From the NCBI GenBank assembly GCA_024364735.1, contig JAGFNQ010005238.1, forward strand, positions 1-64,000: a stretch of 64,000 nt of DNA, read 5' to 3'. The stretch is from Boesenbergia rotunda. Its lineage: Eukaryota; Streptophyta; Magnoliopsida; Zingiberales; Zingiberaceae. The notes below the pieces were generated by a model, which saw nothing but the letters and a program-made list of their open reading frames with translations, did no database searches and had not been told where the DNA came from. Below are positions 32,789 to 43,623 of this stretch, piece by piece (position 1 is the first letter of the stretch; the number at the start of each line of letters is the position of its first letter). Made by a program: the position numbers and the translations under genes.

Positions 32789-33799
32789 TGTTGGGGCAAT
32801 CTATGATCCAGAGTGACCATGTGTTTTGATGTTTGGGCAAAGAGTTTAAGTTAGGTTTACCCTTATGTTTTGATATGTGTATGTGAGTGTGCAGGTTTGC
32901 AGGTTACACATATGGACTCAGCTGGATGGCTTCGGGAATGGTGAAGGGTGGCATGGAGGCAAGCCGTGGGCTTGTGTGCACACCTGAGGGACTATGGATA
33001 ACAGGGACGATGAGCCAAGGGACGCGGATTTCGAGGCGTATGTGAAGGATGGCATGGAGGCAAGCTGGAGGCTTGTGTGCGCATCAGAGGGACGAGGGTC
33101 GAAGACGAAGAGGGCGTGAAGGCAATAGTCGAGGCTGTTGGTGAAGAGTAGCTGAGTCGTGAGGGTACGAGTGCTGAGGGAATGTACTCGGCGAAATCCT
33201 AGGGGTCGAGTGTTGAGGGAATTGTACTCGGGAAGGAAAACCTAGGTGGGCAGTCGACTGGGGTTTTAGTAGTCGACTGATAAACATCACAGAAATATTA
33301 GTCGACTGCTGTGGGAGCAGTCGACTGGTAAGTGATGACTGGAAATTCGAACGTTGATCTACAATGGACGAATTTCAGTGGGGGCAGTCGACTGCCCTGG
33401 GCAGTCGACTGCTAGCGAGGTTTTCAGCCCAAGACTCTATTTAAGAGAGCTTTGTTTTGGCTGAGACTCTTGACGAATTTGGCTTTGGTTAAAGGTCAAA
33501 TAGTAGTCTAAGAGCTTAGAGGTGCAGTTGGGATTGTGGTGAGATTTCTCCACCCACAAGGAGCTACACGAGCTAGCCGGAGGGCATCCGGGGAGTGATC
33601 CACCGAAGGATCAAGGGATCGTTCACCTTACGGACTGTCGTGGAGTAGGAGCGTCATCTTCAAACCATGTAAATAGGTTTGCGTTAGCATTGTTTTATTA
33701 TTGTTATTTGTTATTCCACTTGCGTTTGCTAACGTGATAGGTAGAAATCGAAGAAATTGCTATTCGCCCCCCCTCTAGCAAGACAAACACGATCTAACA
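32789..33799 (+). repeat. E5 3' LTR
   Basis: Near-identical to the 5' LTR but with a short extra segment near 32993-33015 and one additional CAGTCGACTG pair at 33387-33410, which explains the 36-bp length difference. Confidence 0.92.
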
Positions 33800-33804
33800 G
33801 CAAG

Positions 33805-34353
33805 ATGTTAGAATTTCATGAAAACCCTACACAAGATCAATTAGTGGAAGAGCCCAAGGAAATGAGCTCAATGGTCCAAGAAGAGGAGAAAGATCAATTG
33901 GACGAAGAAAGAAGCTCAACATCCGAAGTGGGACAAGAAAGTGAAAGGTCATCCACTTCATCAAGGGAAGAAGAAGAGGTCTCCACTTCAAGGATTGAGG
34001 GGGAGGAGAGATCATCCTCAATACCGGAGCAAGAAGAAGCAGCCACCTTCACCAAAGCAAAGTCAAAAGACCACATCATTTGCTTTGGATGCAACAAGAA
34101 GGGGCACTACAAGGACAAGTGTCTATTAGGTAAAAAAGAGGTAAACTCTAAACCCAAGTCAATTCATTTAAAATCTAACGTGGATGGTAGGGAAAAGAAG
34201 GAGAAAAAGCACATTAGGTGTTACATATGTGGAGAGCTAGGACACTACCACACCAAATGCTCAAGGAAAGGAGAATTTAGGAAATTGGAGTATTTGAGCA
34301 AGTGGGAGAAGAAGGAAAGGAAAGATCATATCAAGGGGGAGCTACAAGGGTAA
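33805..34353 (+). pseudogene. E4 gag, central part with two zinc knuckles
   Basis: The frame restarts as MLEFHENPTQDQLVEEPKE after the GCAAG target. It has an acidic Ser/Glu-rich stretch, CFGCNKKGHYKDKC and CYICGELGHYHTKC knuckles and a Lys-rich end, closely matching E5 gag. It stops at 34351, and the coiled-coil tail continues in another frame. Confidence 0.87.
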
Positions 34354-34814
34354 GGGAGGTAATCCCTAACTATAAGCATCTTTCAAATTCCTCTATGTGT
34401 GGTAGAAATAATGAAAATTGTTTACCATTGCGTATTAGAAATAACAATGAAAATTATTTATCTATGCGTAATTTTGGTTTTAGGTATTATGATAAAAATA
34501 GGACTAATGTTATATCTCAAAACTCTAAGGAATTTATGTGTCATGATAAACCTAAAATTATTAGGCCTAAGAATCAAGACATTAACCCAAAGAAAGGGAG
34601 ACACATGCCTAGACAAATGGGTAGGTCTAGAAATGTCCAAAATGGACATGGGGATGTTAAGGTTAAGAACCTAGAGAGGAAAAATCAAATCTTGAGGGCA
34701 AGACTTGATAAATTGGAGAAAACCCTAGAAAGATTCACTAGGGGGTCTAAGGTTTTAGGCATGGTGTCGGGTAGTCGAAACCCCGACAATGATAGGTCGG
34801 GCCTAGGATACTGA
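34302..34814 (+). pseudogene. E4 gag, coiled-coil tail
   Basis: This overlapping frame carries KKGRHMPRQMGRSRNVQNGHG and a coiled coil VKNLERKNQILRARLDKLEKTL, homologous to the end of E5 gag. A single frameshift near 34300-34350 separates it from the knuckle part. It also has a duplicated NNENCLPLRIRNNNENYLSMR stretch (about 34408-34467) not seen in E5. Confidence 0.82.
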
Positions 34815-34832
34815 TCTATTAGAGCACATACT

Positions 34833-35093
34833 ATGGAAAAGTCATATACAAGGATGTCATATAACTATAGCAGGGGGAAGGCCAAGAATGGCAAGGGGAA
34901 GTCATTTAAAGGAGAAAAGAAGAATTTAACCAAGGACAAGGTGTATAGAGTTAAGAGAGTTAGGGTTGAAGGCCAAAAGACACCAAAGGTACACATATGT
35001 GGTCTTGCCATTATAGATAAGTCACCTAGGGAGGTGACTAAGGCTAAGAGCTCAAAAAAGAGCTCTAGGAGTCAAAATGGGAATCATGGTTAA
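34833..35093 (+). pseudogene. E4 lysine-rich downstream frame
   Basis: This 86-residue basic frame has KKNLTKDKVYRVKRVRVEGQ and PKVHICGLAIIDKSPRE, the counterpart of the E5 frame at 31541. Its retention in both copies suggests it was part of the ancestral protein. Confidence 0.55.
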
Positions 35094-36057
35094 TGGATCC
35101 CGAGAGGGTTTCTTCAAAAGGACTAGATGAATTATGAAATGTTCCAAAGGATTTGGAAGACAAATTTGAGACTTCATTCTAGGGATTTGGTACATTAAAA
35201 GTAAGATATCATGCAAAAATATGGCAATGGAGCTATATTGCATGAAACTTGGTTCTTAATGTGGAGTTGTCATATAAATCAATGCTAGGGAGGCATTGAG
35301 GTTGGGGATAAAAAGATACATCAAGCAGAGATCAAAACTAGGACTTTAGGTCAAGATTCAATTGAACAATTTAGATAAATTTTGAGTTTTTGTGTCAATT
35401 TTGGGATTAGTGATAGATTTAATTTTAAATATATTTTTCCAAGTGGGCATGGGTATCATAAATCTCTCCACGAAATTTTGAAATTTTTGAAAATTTGTAG
35501 AATTAGTTATACATTTCTGAAACTATGTCTGAAATATTGAAAATGTAAGGTATCAGTCGACTGATGCAGAGTTAGTCAACTGATCCAGGTTAAATTAGAA
35601 ACTAGGATATTCAATATAGCAGTCGACTGGCCCTGGGCCAATCGACTAACCCTGGGGCAGTCGACTGATGCTGCGAGTTTTAAAAAGAAAACCCCGCGCA
35701 GGGGGCGACCGAACCTAGGGTTTCAGCACCGCCCCTTGCCGTTACTCTTCTCTCTCGACCTCCCCAACTGATCTAAACCTTCCTCAAGTCCTAAAATCAT
35801 ATTCCTATCTTTCCTTCACCCTTGATTCGAGTCTAGGGCAAGAAAAGCATCGTTTTTTGTGTCAACCGTGATCCTTATTCATCATGCAATGATTGGGGAA
35901 AAGGTAGCGGGTTATTTGCTTTACTTTTCCCAGTTAATTCATGATTCATAACTAACTCTCTTCATTTTGCATGGTTTTCTTTGTTTTTCCTTTTGATTGG
36001 GTCATTCATGGGACATGCATGGGGTAATTGCATTCTAGGGTTGCACGAAAGAGAAGG

Positions 36058-37212
36058 ATGGGTGAGGGACCATCCCAGCAGCATCCCGTAAATCATGAGG
36101 CTCCTTGGTTCTGATCCGAGATCTGCCGACAAAGATTTGCAAATGCTGACTTTGTGTTAATAAACTGTAGATATCTCAACCAAGCGTATTTTCGGGAGAA
36201 TACTCCGCACATTGTTGAGATAATCACCCATTTTGGCTTAGAGAAACTTTTTTACTATCAACATTTTGTCAACATTGTCCTGTGCAAGAAATTTTATGCA
36301 AACCTTACATGTAGTAGTCCCGATGATGGGGCATATGAGTCTATGGCGCAGGGAGTTACCATTCCTTTTTCACTTGCAGTATTAGGATCATTTCTAGGGT
36401 GTCGGGTTTCTAAAAACCCATTTACATGTTTTCCCAAAATCATTGAGCCTTTGACTCTTCCTAATGTAACCATTGATCAAATCTATCGTCATTATTTTGA
36501 AAACCCTCGACCTCATCTACAGCGTATCTTTGAAGCTAAGCGCATGAGTCCAATTAGCAACATATTGTATAAAATTGTCCTAGATTATATTCTACCCATT
36601 GTCACCGAGGGAAGGTCAAAGATTCGGCTACCTCACTTGGTGATGATGTATGCATTAGAGAGGAGGATAGATATTGACATTGCTTTGCATGTATTCGCAT
36701 CCATTATACATTTTTCGCATGATGTCAATGGGAAAATCTACATGCCTTTCGGTCATATTTTGACCGAATTCTTTAAATCTAAAGGTGTTAGCGTCGTTAG
36801 AGGTTAGTTGCATCGTCTGTCGAAGGACTATGACCAGATAGGTTCTAGACAGCTTTCCTTGGCTGGTATTGAGAGGCAGCAAGGGGTGATGGTCTGGCGA
36901 CGTCGCCCTGATTCTTCCAGCTCTGACGATGATGAGGAGGCTGCTCTTGCTACTGCTCCTGCTGGGATCACAGAGGAGCGATTCTCCCTATTGGAGGCAG
37001 AGGTTCATGGACTCAGGGAGGATTTTCAGACTTTTCAGCAACACCAGGACGGTCTCAGAGGCGACTTTCAGAGGTTCCAGCAGTGTCATGATGAGATGTA
37101 TGAGATGATGTAGTACTGGAACCTCATGTATCAGGCCCCTCCTCCTCCTCCTCCAGGCGATGACATGTAGGCTCAGCTTGATGTGGTGGTGATAGTGTTG
37201 AGAGTGTATTAA
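36058..37212 (+). pseudogene. Decayed extra ORF of E4 resembling the 'putative plant transposon protein' family
   Basis: One frame of about 385 codons runs from ATG 36058 (MGEGPSQQHPVNHEA) to TAA 37212. It is interrupted only by TGA 36112, TAG 36805, TAG 37111 and TAG 37168. The core (RFANADFVLINCRYLNQ, FYANLTCSSP, VTIPFSLAVLGSFLGC) resembles the Transposase_32-type 'putative plant transposon protein' domain found as an extra ORF in some plant retroelements. An acidic SSSSDDDEEAA segment, a heptad-like EERFSLLEAEVHGLRED coiled coil and a proline run follow. The family assignment rests on recalled motif resemblance, not a search. Its function is unknown. The neighbouring E5 lacks it. Confidence 0.6.
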
Positions 37213-38161
37213 GCTTAGGCATGTTTATTATCTCTCAAACGCTTTATTTCATATTGTATTATTTGAGGATTTCAGGGCTATGACCCATGTACTACTTATT
37301 TATATTTTAGTATTGCTTATCTGAACTGACAATTCATGACTTGATATGAAATGTTATTATTTTGTTATGGTTATAACAAAATTTTCATATATATGTCTTT
37401 TATCAAGGGTTTATGGTAAGAAGGGGAGCCTTTATCACGTGTTTTGTCTTGGGGATCTATATGACAAAAAGGGGGGAGGTTTGAAACTATTTTATGTTTT
37501 AAATGGTATAGGATAAACTTGGAATGCATTTGGTTTCAAATCTAGGAGGGAAGATTGATACAAATGGGTTGTTTCCCAAAAAATTGGAATTTTTGTCCAA
37601 AAGTCAAGCTATTTGGTATTTTCACGAAACTATATTTTTCTAGGATAGAATACATCATATGAAATATGCTTGTAAAATTTAAGAATTTTTGAATTTTGTG
37701 AAATTTATTAGGGGTTTCTGAATTTCGGCTGGAAATTCAAGTTTCTGTGTATCAGTCGACTACCCTTGGGGTAGTCGATTGATCTTTCTGTAAGTTTGTG
37801 GTTTGCAGGCACCAGTCGACTGGGAACTGGGCAGTCGACTGGTATTGCTGTTTTCTGATTTCTGGGGGTTTTCAGAAATAGAAAGGTGTTCTAATTGATA
37901 CTAGGGGTAAGGTTGCTTGGGACAATCTTTTTTATGGTGTCAAAGGGGGAGAACGTGTGGTTTTAAGTTAGGTTTTAACTTAACTTGTGAAGTTAGTGTG
38001 TAACTTAACTTGTGGTTATGAAAAATTGAAAATTATGTGGAGGGCATAGGATAAGGGGGAGAATGTATGTTTATGCTGCTTACTATGTCTTTAATTTTCA
38101 ATTGTTGTTGTTGTCTTTGTACCTAACTTAAACATATTGTCACACATCAAAAGGGGGAGAT

Positions 38162-39278
38162 TGTTGGTGCAATCGGCCCAAGTGTGATCGGGTAGATCAT
38201 GAGTTTTGATGTGTGTGTCAATATGATTAAGTTAGGGTTTCATGTTAATCTAATATGTGTATGTGAGTGTGCAGGTTTACAGGATACACATTGACTTAGT
38301 TGGATGTCTTCAGGTCCGGTGAAGGATGGCATAGGAGACAAGTCGTGGACTTGCATGCATCCAAGGGACCGTGGGCAAAGCAAGGACGATGAGCCGAGAG
38401 AAGCGGACTTCAAGGCATACGTGAAGAATGACATGGGAGACAGGCCGTGGGCTTGCATGCATTCGAGGGATGAGAGCTAAAGTCGAAGAGGGCTTGAAGG
38501 CAACAGATCGAGACTGCTGGTGCAGGGACGATGAGCTGAGGGAAGCGGACTTCGAGGCATACATGAAGGGTGGCATGGCTGACAAGCCGCTGGCTTGCAT
38601 GCTTCCGAGGGACGAAAGATAAAGTCGAAGAGGGCTTGAAGGCAACAGGTCGAGGCTGCTGAAGGAAGAGTCAACTGAGTCGTGAGGATTCGAGTGCTGA
38701 GAGAACTGTACTCGGAAAGGGAAACCCTAGTTTGCAGTCGATTGGTCCTTTACCAGTCGACTAAGGTAGAGCATAGAGAGATCAATCGACTGGTAAAGGA
38801 CCAGTCAACTGGTGACCAGAATGTGAATCGTCAAGGTAGTGACCTTTGAATTCGCGAAGACCAGTCGACTGCCCCTGGGACAGTCGACTGGTAACGGTCA
38901 AATCAGGATCGAGCTTTATTTAAGAGAGCTCGTGTTTGACTACTTTTCTTTGACGAAACAATCTTGGTTAGAGCCTGTTAGTAGCCTACAAGTGCTCAGG
39001 TCGTGTCAAAGAGTTGTGGCGAGGTTTCTCCACCCACAAGGAGGGACAAGAGCTAGCCGGAGGTGTTCCGGGGAATCATCCACCGAAGGATCGGGATGGT
39101 CCACCTTACAGACAACCGTGGAGTAGGAGTTTCATCTCTGAACCACGTAAATCGGTGTGTTGTTCATAGTTGTTAGTTGTAGTTTAATTGTATTTCCGCT
39201 TGCGCACTAACTACGTGTAGGAAGAAAATCGAGAAGAAGCTATTCACCCCCCTCTAGCTAAACAGAAAGGTCCTAACA
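38162..39278 (+). repeat. E4 3' LTR
   Basis: It matches the 5' LTR with the same tandem U3 units and palindromes. It differs by scattered changes and a shorter palindrome cluster near 38735-38895. Confidence 0.92.
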
Positions 39279-39283
39279 CTAAT

Positions 39284-40077
39284 GTGAATGTACCTCACTC
39301 GTGAAAGTAGATCTTGAGTGATCGCGATTGGCAAAAAGGTAGGCATAATTAAATTCATTGAGATTATATAGCTTCTTTTTCACAGATGATCATCGATGTA
39401 TATATAAGACATGTTGATCTGCCTTAAGTAGCCTTTTTTATCTCTTTATTAAAGGTCGTTCTAGTTTTTTTTTCAACCAATTAACTAGAAGCCCTTGATC
39501 TTGAAATATGAAAATTAAAAAATAAATATAAAATAGCTAAATTGAAATATGAAACTTAAGTCAAATTATTAAATTAAGAGAATTAAGATAGCGGTCTACG
39601 AGAGAAGGGCTTCTAGTTTAATTGATTGAAAAAGAAACTAGAACGACTTTCAATAAGGTGATCGGAAAAGGATAGTCAGGGCAGATCAACATGTCTCATA
39701 TATACATCACCGATCACCTGCAAAAAAAAGAAACTATATCAATGAACTTAATTGTGCCTACTTTTACCAACCGCAGTCACCCAAGCTCTACTTTCATGAG
39801 TGAGATACATTCACATTAGCCTTCTGAGTTAAATACGAGGAAAGGCGAGTCATTAAATATTCCAACATCCTTTTTAAAAGTGATATTCTAATACAAGAAA
39901 GAAGATCCAATGGGCTAGGTCTAAATCTTTTCTTCAAGAAGTCATATCCATACTATCTTTTTTTCCCCATGTTCACTTTACCACTCTTAGGGATAAGTCC
40001 AAATTCATCAAAAATTTATCCTTTTAATTATTAATTTTATTTCATTTCACACCAGAGACTATTCTAGGAGATGTTTG
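39284..40077. repeat. Foldback element 3, remainder of left arm, loop and right arm
   Basis: 39284-39505 is the inner left arm and 39598-39822 its reverse complement (for example AACTAGAAGCCCTTGATC/AGAAGGGCTTCTAGTT, AGACATGTTGATCTGCC/GGCAGATCAACATGTCT-like). The right arm continues to 40077 and mirrors 27436-27718. With E4 removed this is a palindrome of about 1.1 kb with a loop of about 90 bp. A new LTR begins at 40078. Confidence 0.85.
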
Positions 40078-41710
40078 TGTTAGGATGTATACTAAAAGTC
40101 TTGCTTTTGGTTAAGAACATCTACATTTTGAAAGAGAATCACATAATCACAAGTTGCATATTTATATGCACAAAATGTCTCATACTTTGCATTGTAGATA
40201 ACATGGTGCGTGGTGACGCACAGAAGATCATGTTATCAGTTCCTTGCAGAAGTATAAGAAAGAGACTCACAACCGAAATGGAATTGGACAAACCATCGGG
40301 ATGGTTGTAGTATAATTAGGTGTGGTTTGTCTTAACCATAGAATTACATTAGTGCACTTTGTGTGCATTGAGTAGAACCAAAAGAGAGGTCATCCAATTT
40401 TATACTGACTTGATAAATTGGATTAGACCTCGGTTTTATATTATGGAGTACAATCTCTAAATCCCTAAATAATAACGGGCACGTGTATTTAATTATTATT
40501 TCTTTGATTTACCAATGGACGAGATCTATTCTGCTAGATCGATAGGCCTGGTAAGTTGGAAAATAATATTATCTACATGGTGTGCCAGTGATTATTGACG
40601 GAATCCGTGTCCTGGTGAGTCAGGATGATGATGCCCCCTTGATGAGCTCATAAGGTTCATCATGTTAAATCTTACAAGTGGACTATGGTCCAACATGATG
40701 AAAAGGTTGAGTGGTACTAGTCAAGGATCAAGAGGATGATTAATTAAAATTGTCAGTAATTTAAATTAATCGTCTGGCATTCGATATCTTAAACACGGGG
40801 AGATGGACGACTCATAATAGGTCGAGCCCATATGAAAATATGGGGGTTGGTGAAGAAGTTCAATGGGATCCTTTAGTGGAATGGATCTCCATTAATGGAT
40901 CGGATTTGGATCCATTAGTGGGCCAAGACCCAACTCCTCCTCATGGTCCCTACCATAGCCCTATATATACCCCATAGGAGTCATGAAACCAGGGCTAATT
41001 AATCGAGAATTAATCCAATTAATCACATAAGCCAAAAACCCAAAACCTCTCTCCCTCTCTCTCTCTCTCTTAGGGTTGCGGCAACCCTATTGAAGCCGGC
41101 GGCAACAAAGGAGAAGAAGGGGAAGGTAAAGACCTCATCTTCTCCAGTTTCTTCTTCCTCTCTTCTCCCCTTTGGCCGGAGCAATCCCTGGGATAGCTGG
41201 AACCGGCAGAGCAAAGGAGAAAAAGGGGTTGCCGGTGGAGTTTGTTGCCACAACAAAGAGAAGGAGGAGGAGTGGTTTGGATTGGGTTTTCTCCATCTTC
41301 TTCCTATTCCATCACTTCTTCTCCTGTGGCTGAAGTCTCCTTGAGGTGAGGAATAGGTCTCAGCTTGGAGAGGAGGTGGTCGGCGGCCGAAAAACAAGGA
41401 ATTATCCTTGTTGGCGCCGGCGAGCTTGAATAAGAGGAGAAGAAGGTTGCAGGCTTTTTGGGGAAGAAGAGGAGACCTTTTTTTCTCTCATCTTCTTCCT
41501 CTTCTTCATCTTCCGATTCCCCTACACCTCAGCTCTCTTGTGGCTGGAGCTCATTGGGTGGCGGCGATCACCGGCGGCGCAAGGTGGAGGAGAAGGGGTG
41601 GCCGGCCGAAACCCTAGGCTAGAGTTTTCTTTGGTAAGTGGAAGGGATTGAAGAAGGTGATTAATTGCAAGCCTTGGTGACTCCGCGTCTTGGTAGCTTA
41701 TCACCTTAGC
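40078..41710 (+). mobile_element. Truncated LTR of an unidentified (Copia-like) element
   Basis: TGTTAGGATGTATACTAAAAGTC has the form of an LTR start. CTATATATACCCC near 40962 looks like its TATA box, followed by a CT-rich leader. The sequence meets Gypsy RT coding sequence near 41711 with no TG...CA end, so the LTR appears truncated. Open frames in 41020-41620 are GC/CT-rich leader sequence without domains. Confidence 0.6.
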
Positions 41711-42330
41711 CATAAGGAAGCTAAAGAATTACAGCGTCAGGTGGTGGAGTTGGTGGGAAAAGGACACATCCAATATAGCATGAGCCCCTGTGCAATTCTT
41801 ACCCTAGTAGTGTCGAAGAAGGATGACTGATGGCACATGTGTATTGATAGTCGAGTCATCAACAAGATTACAGTGAAGTACAGGTTTCCAATTCCCCGCT
41901 TGGATGACATGTTGGATTAACTATCATGTTCTAAGGTTTTCTCAAAAATTAACCTTAGAAATGGATACCACCAGATCAGGATGAGGCCTGATGATGAATG
42001 GAAGGTTGCATTCAAGACGCAATATGGGCTATATGAGTGGATGATTATGTCTTTTGGACTATCCAATGCACCCAGCACTTTCATAAGGTTTATGCATCTG
42101 GTCTTGCGACTCTTTATGGGAAAGTTTATGGAGGTCTACTTTGACGACATCCTCGTTTACAATCCGACATGGGCATCCCACATCGATCATCTCCGCACTG
42201 TCTTCAAAAAGCTGAAAATGGAGTGCTTATTTGTAAACAAGAAGAAGTACTCTTTCTTTACTATATCAGTATCATTTATTGTTTTATTGTGTCTACTAAT
42301 TATGTATACGCAGATCAAGCAAAGATAGAA
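41711..42330 (+). pseudogene. Gypsy reverse transcriptase region
   Basis: KEAKELQRQVVELVGKGHI, CIDSRVINKITVKYRFPIPR, SKINLRNGYHQIRMRPDDEWKVAFKTQYG and MSFGLSNAPSTF are Gypsy RT signatures. The catalytic box is an intact YFDD at 42138-42149. In-frame stops occur at 41828 (TGA) and 41918 (TAA, where family members have Gln). A non-homologous stretch follows 42245. Confidence 0.9.
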
Positions 42331-43030
42331 GTAGTCTTTGAGTGGCATCAACCAAGGACCTTGCACAATGTCAGAAGTTTTCATGGCTTGGCTTCTTTCT
42401 ACCATCGGTTCATCAGGAATTTTAGCACTCTGATTGCGCCTATCATCGAGTGTCTCAAAGGAAGGGATTTTAAGGGGTTTGAAGAAGCAGAGACTATCTT
42501 TCAAATGGTCAAACAGAGAACGATCGAAGCACCAGTCCTGACCCTTCCTAATTTTGACAAGTTATTCGAGATCAACTATGATGCATCCAGCATAGATATA
42601 GGGGGTGTTCTGAGTCCATCTGGGTGACCAATTGCTTTCTTCAATGAGAAGCTCTCCGGGTCCAAGAAAAATTATTCTACCTACGATTTGGAATTCTATA
42701 CTATTATGCAGTCCTTGAAGCATCGACAACACTACCTAGTACAGAAGAAGTTCATCTTGTTTACTGATCATGAAGCATTGTAGTACATCAATGGTTAACA
42801 CAAGATGAGCAAGCGACATGCCAAATGGGTGGTTTACTTACAAAAGTTCACCTTTACGCTAAAGCACCAAGCTGGATGTCTAAACAGTATTGCCGATGCC
42901 CTAAGTCAGTGTTCTTCATTACTCACCACCATGAGTGTCGACATTGTAAGCTTTGAGATATTTTCATATATGTATGCAGCTAATCCCTCATTCAGAAAAA
43001 TATTCCAGAAGATACATAATGGTCACTGAT
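42331..43030 (+). pseudogene. Gypsy RNase H region
   Basis: VRSFHGLASFYHRFIRNFSTLIAPI is the RT/RNase H connection. FEINYDASSIDIGGVL holds the first catalytic Asp of the Gypsy RNase H. Stops at 42628, 42782 and 42797 break the rest, which includes KHQAGCLNSIADALSQ. Confidence 0.87.
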
Positions 43031-43623
43031 ATGATTTTATTTTGCATAATAGTTTTCTGTTTCATGGGTTACAGTTATGCATTCTAGATGACTCTCTCAG
43101 GCAGCACATTATGAGCAAGTTTAATAACGAGGGGCACTTTAGGCGTGATAAGATGTTGGCTCTAATCTCTGTCAATTTCTATTGACCAAAGTTGACTAAC
43201 GATGTGACTCACTTTGTTGACCGATGCTCCATGTGCCAACAGTCTAAGGGGGGGTTCTCACCAATGTAGGCTTGTATACTCCCCTACCCATTCTTGAAGC
43301 TCCTTGGATCGATGTCAGCATAGATTTTATATTGGGATTACCCTGCAATCAACGATCCTCAGATTCAGTTCTTGTTGTGGTTGACCGATTCTTAGAGATA
43401 GCTTATTTCGTAGTTTGCAGGAAAACTATGGATATTACCTAGATTGCCTATCTTTACTTTAAGGAGATCGTGCGTTTGCATGATGTTCCTCGATCCATAA
43501 CTTCATATCGAGATACCAAGTTCATAAGTGATTTTTGGAAAGCTTATAGGAAAAATTGGGCATGCAATTAAACTTTAGTAGTGCTTACCACTCTCAGATA
43601 GATAGACAAATCGAGGTAGTGAA
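43030..43623 (+). pseudogene. Gypsy integrase, N-terminal and core part
   Basis: Pieces read HFRRDKMLALISVNFY with a zinc-binding pattern and FVDRCSMCQQSK, then PWIDVSIDFILGLP and VVVDRFLEIAYFV, and VPRSITSYRDTKFISDFWK. The catalytic DRD context is degraded and stops are frequent. The region breaks at the solo LTR target GTGAA. Confidence 0.82.

Larger units (their letters stand above)
29270..33799 (+). mobile_element. E5: gag-only Copia-type LTR retrotransposon nested in E4 gag
   Basis: LTRs of 975 bp (29270-30244) and 1011 bp (32789-33799) run TGTTGGGGCAA to GATCTAACA. GCAAG flanks both ends (29265-29269, 33800-33804), a perfect target duplication. A TGGTATCAGAGC primer site lies at 30247 and AAAAAGGGGGAGAT precedes the 3' LTR. 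The body of about 2.5 kb encodes only gag with zinc knuckles and a lysine-rich downstream frame. LTR and gag similarity to E4 shows the same non-autonomous superfamily, but E5 lacks the extra ORF. Confidence 0.92.
27719..39278 (+). mobile_element. E4: gag-only (non-autonomous) Copia-type LTR retrotransposon with an extra ORF, hosting E5
   Basis: LTRs of 1171 bp (27719-28889) and 1117 bp (38162-39278) run TGTTGGTGCAATCGG to CCTAACA. CTAAT flanks both ends (27714-27718, 39279-39283). A primer site TGGTATCAGAGC lies at 28892, and a purine-rich AAAAGGGGGAGA precedes the 3' LTR. After removing E5 the element is about 7.0 kb. It encodes a Copia-type gag with two CCHC knuckles, a lysine-rich frame, and a separate decayed ORF resembling a plant transposon protein family. 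No protease, integrase, RT or RNase H motif is visible, so mobility would need proteins from another element. Confidence 0.9.

Noticed and set aside
29265..33804. CRISPR-like array from the regularly repeated CAGTCGACTG
   Set aside because: Spacing is irregular, units are only 10 bp, and the setting is plant LTR retroelement DNA.
41023..41617. Host gene in the CT/GC-rich stretch
   Set aside because: It is the leader of a truncated LTR, downstream of a TATA box; translations are low complexity and lack domains.
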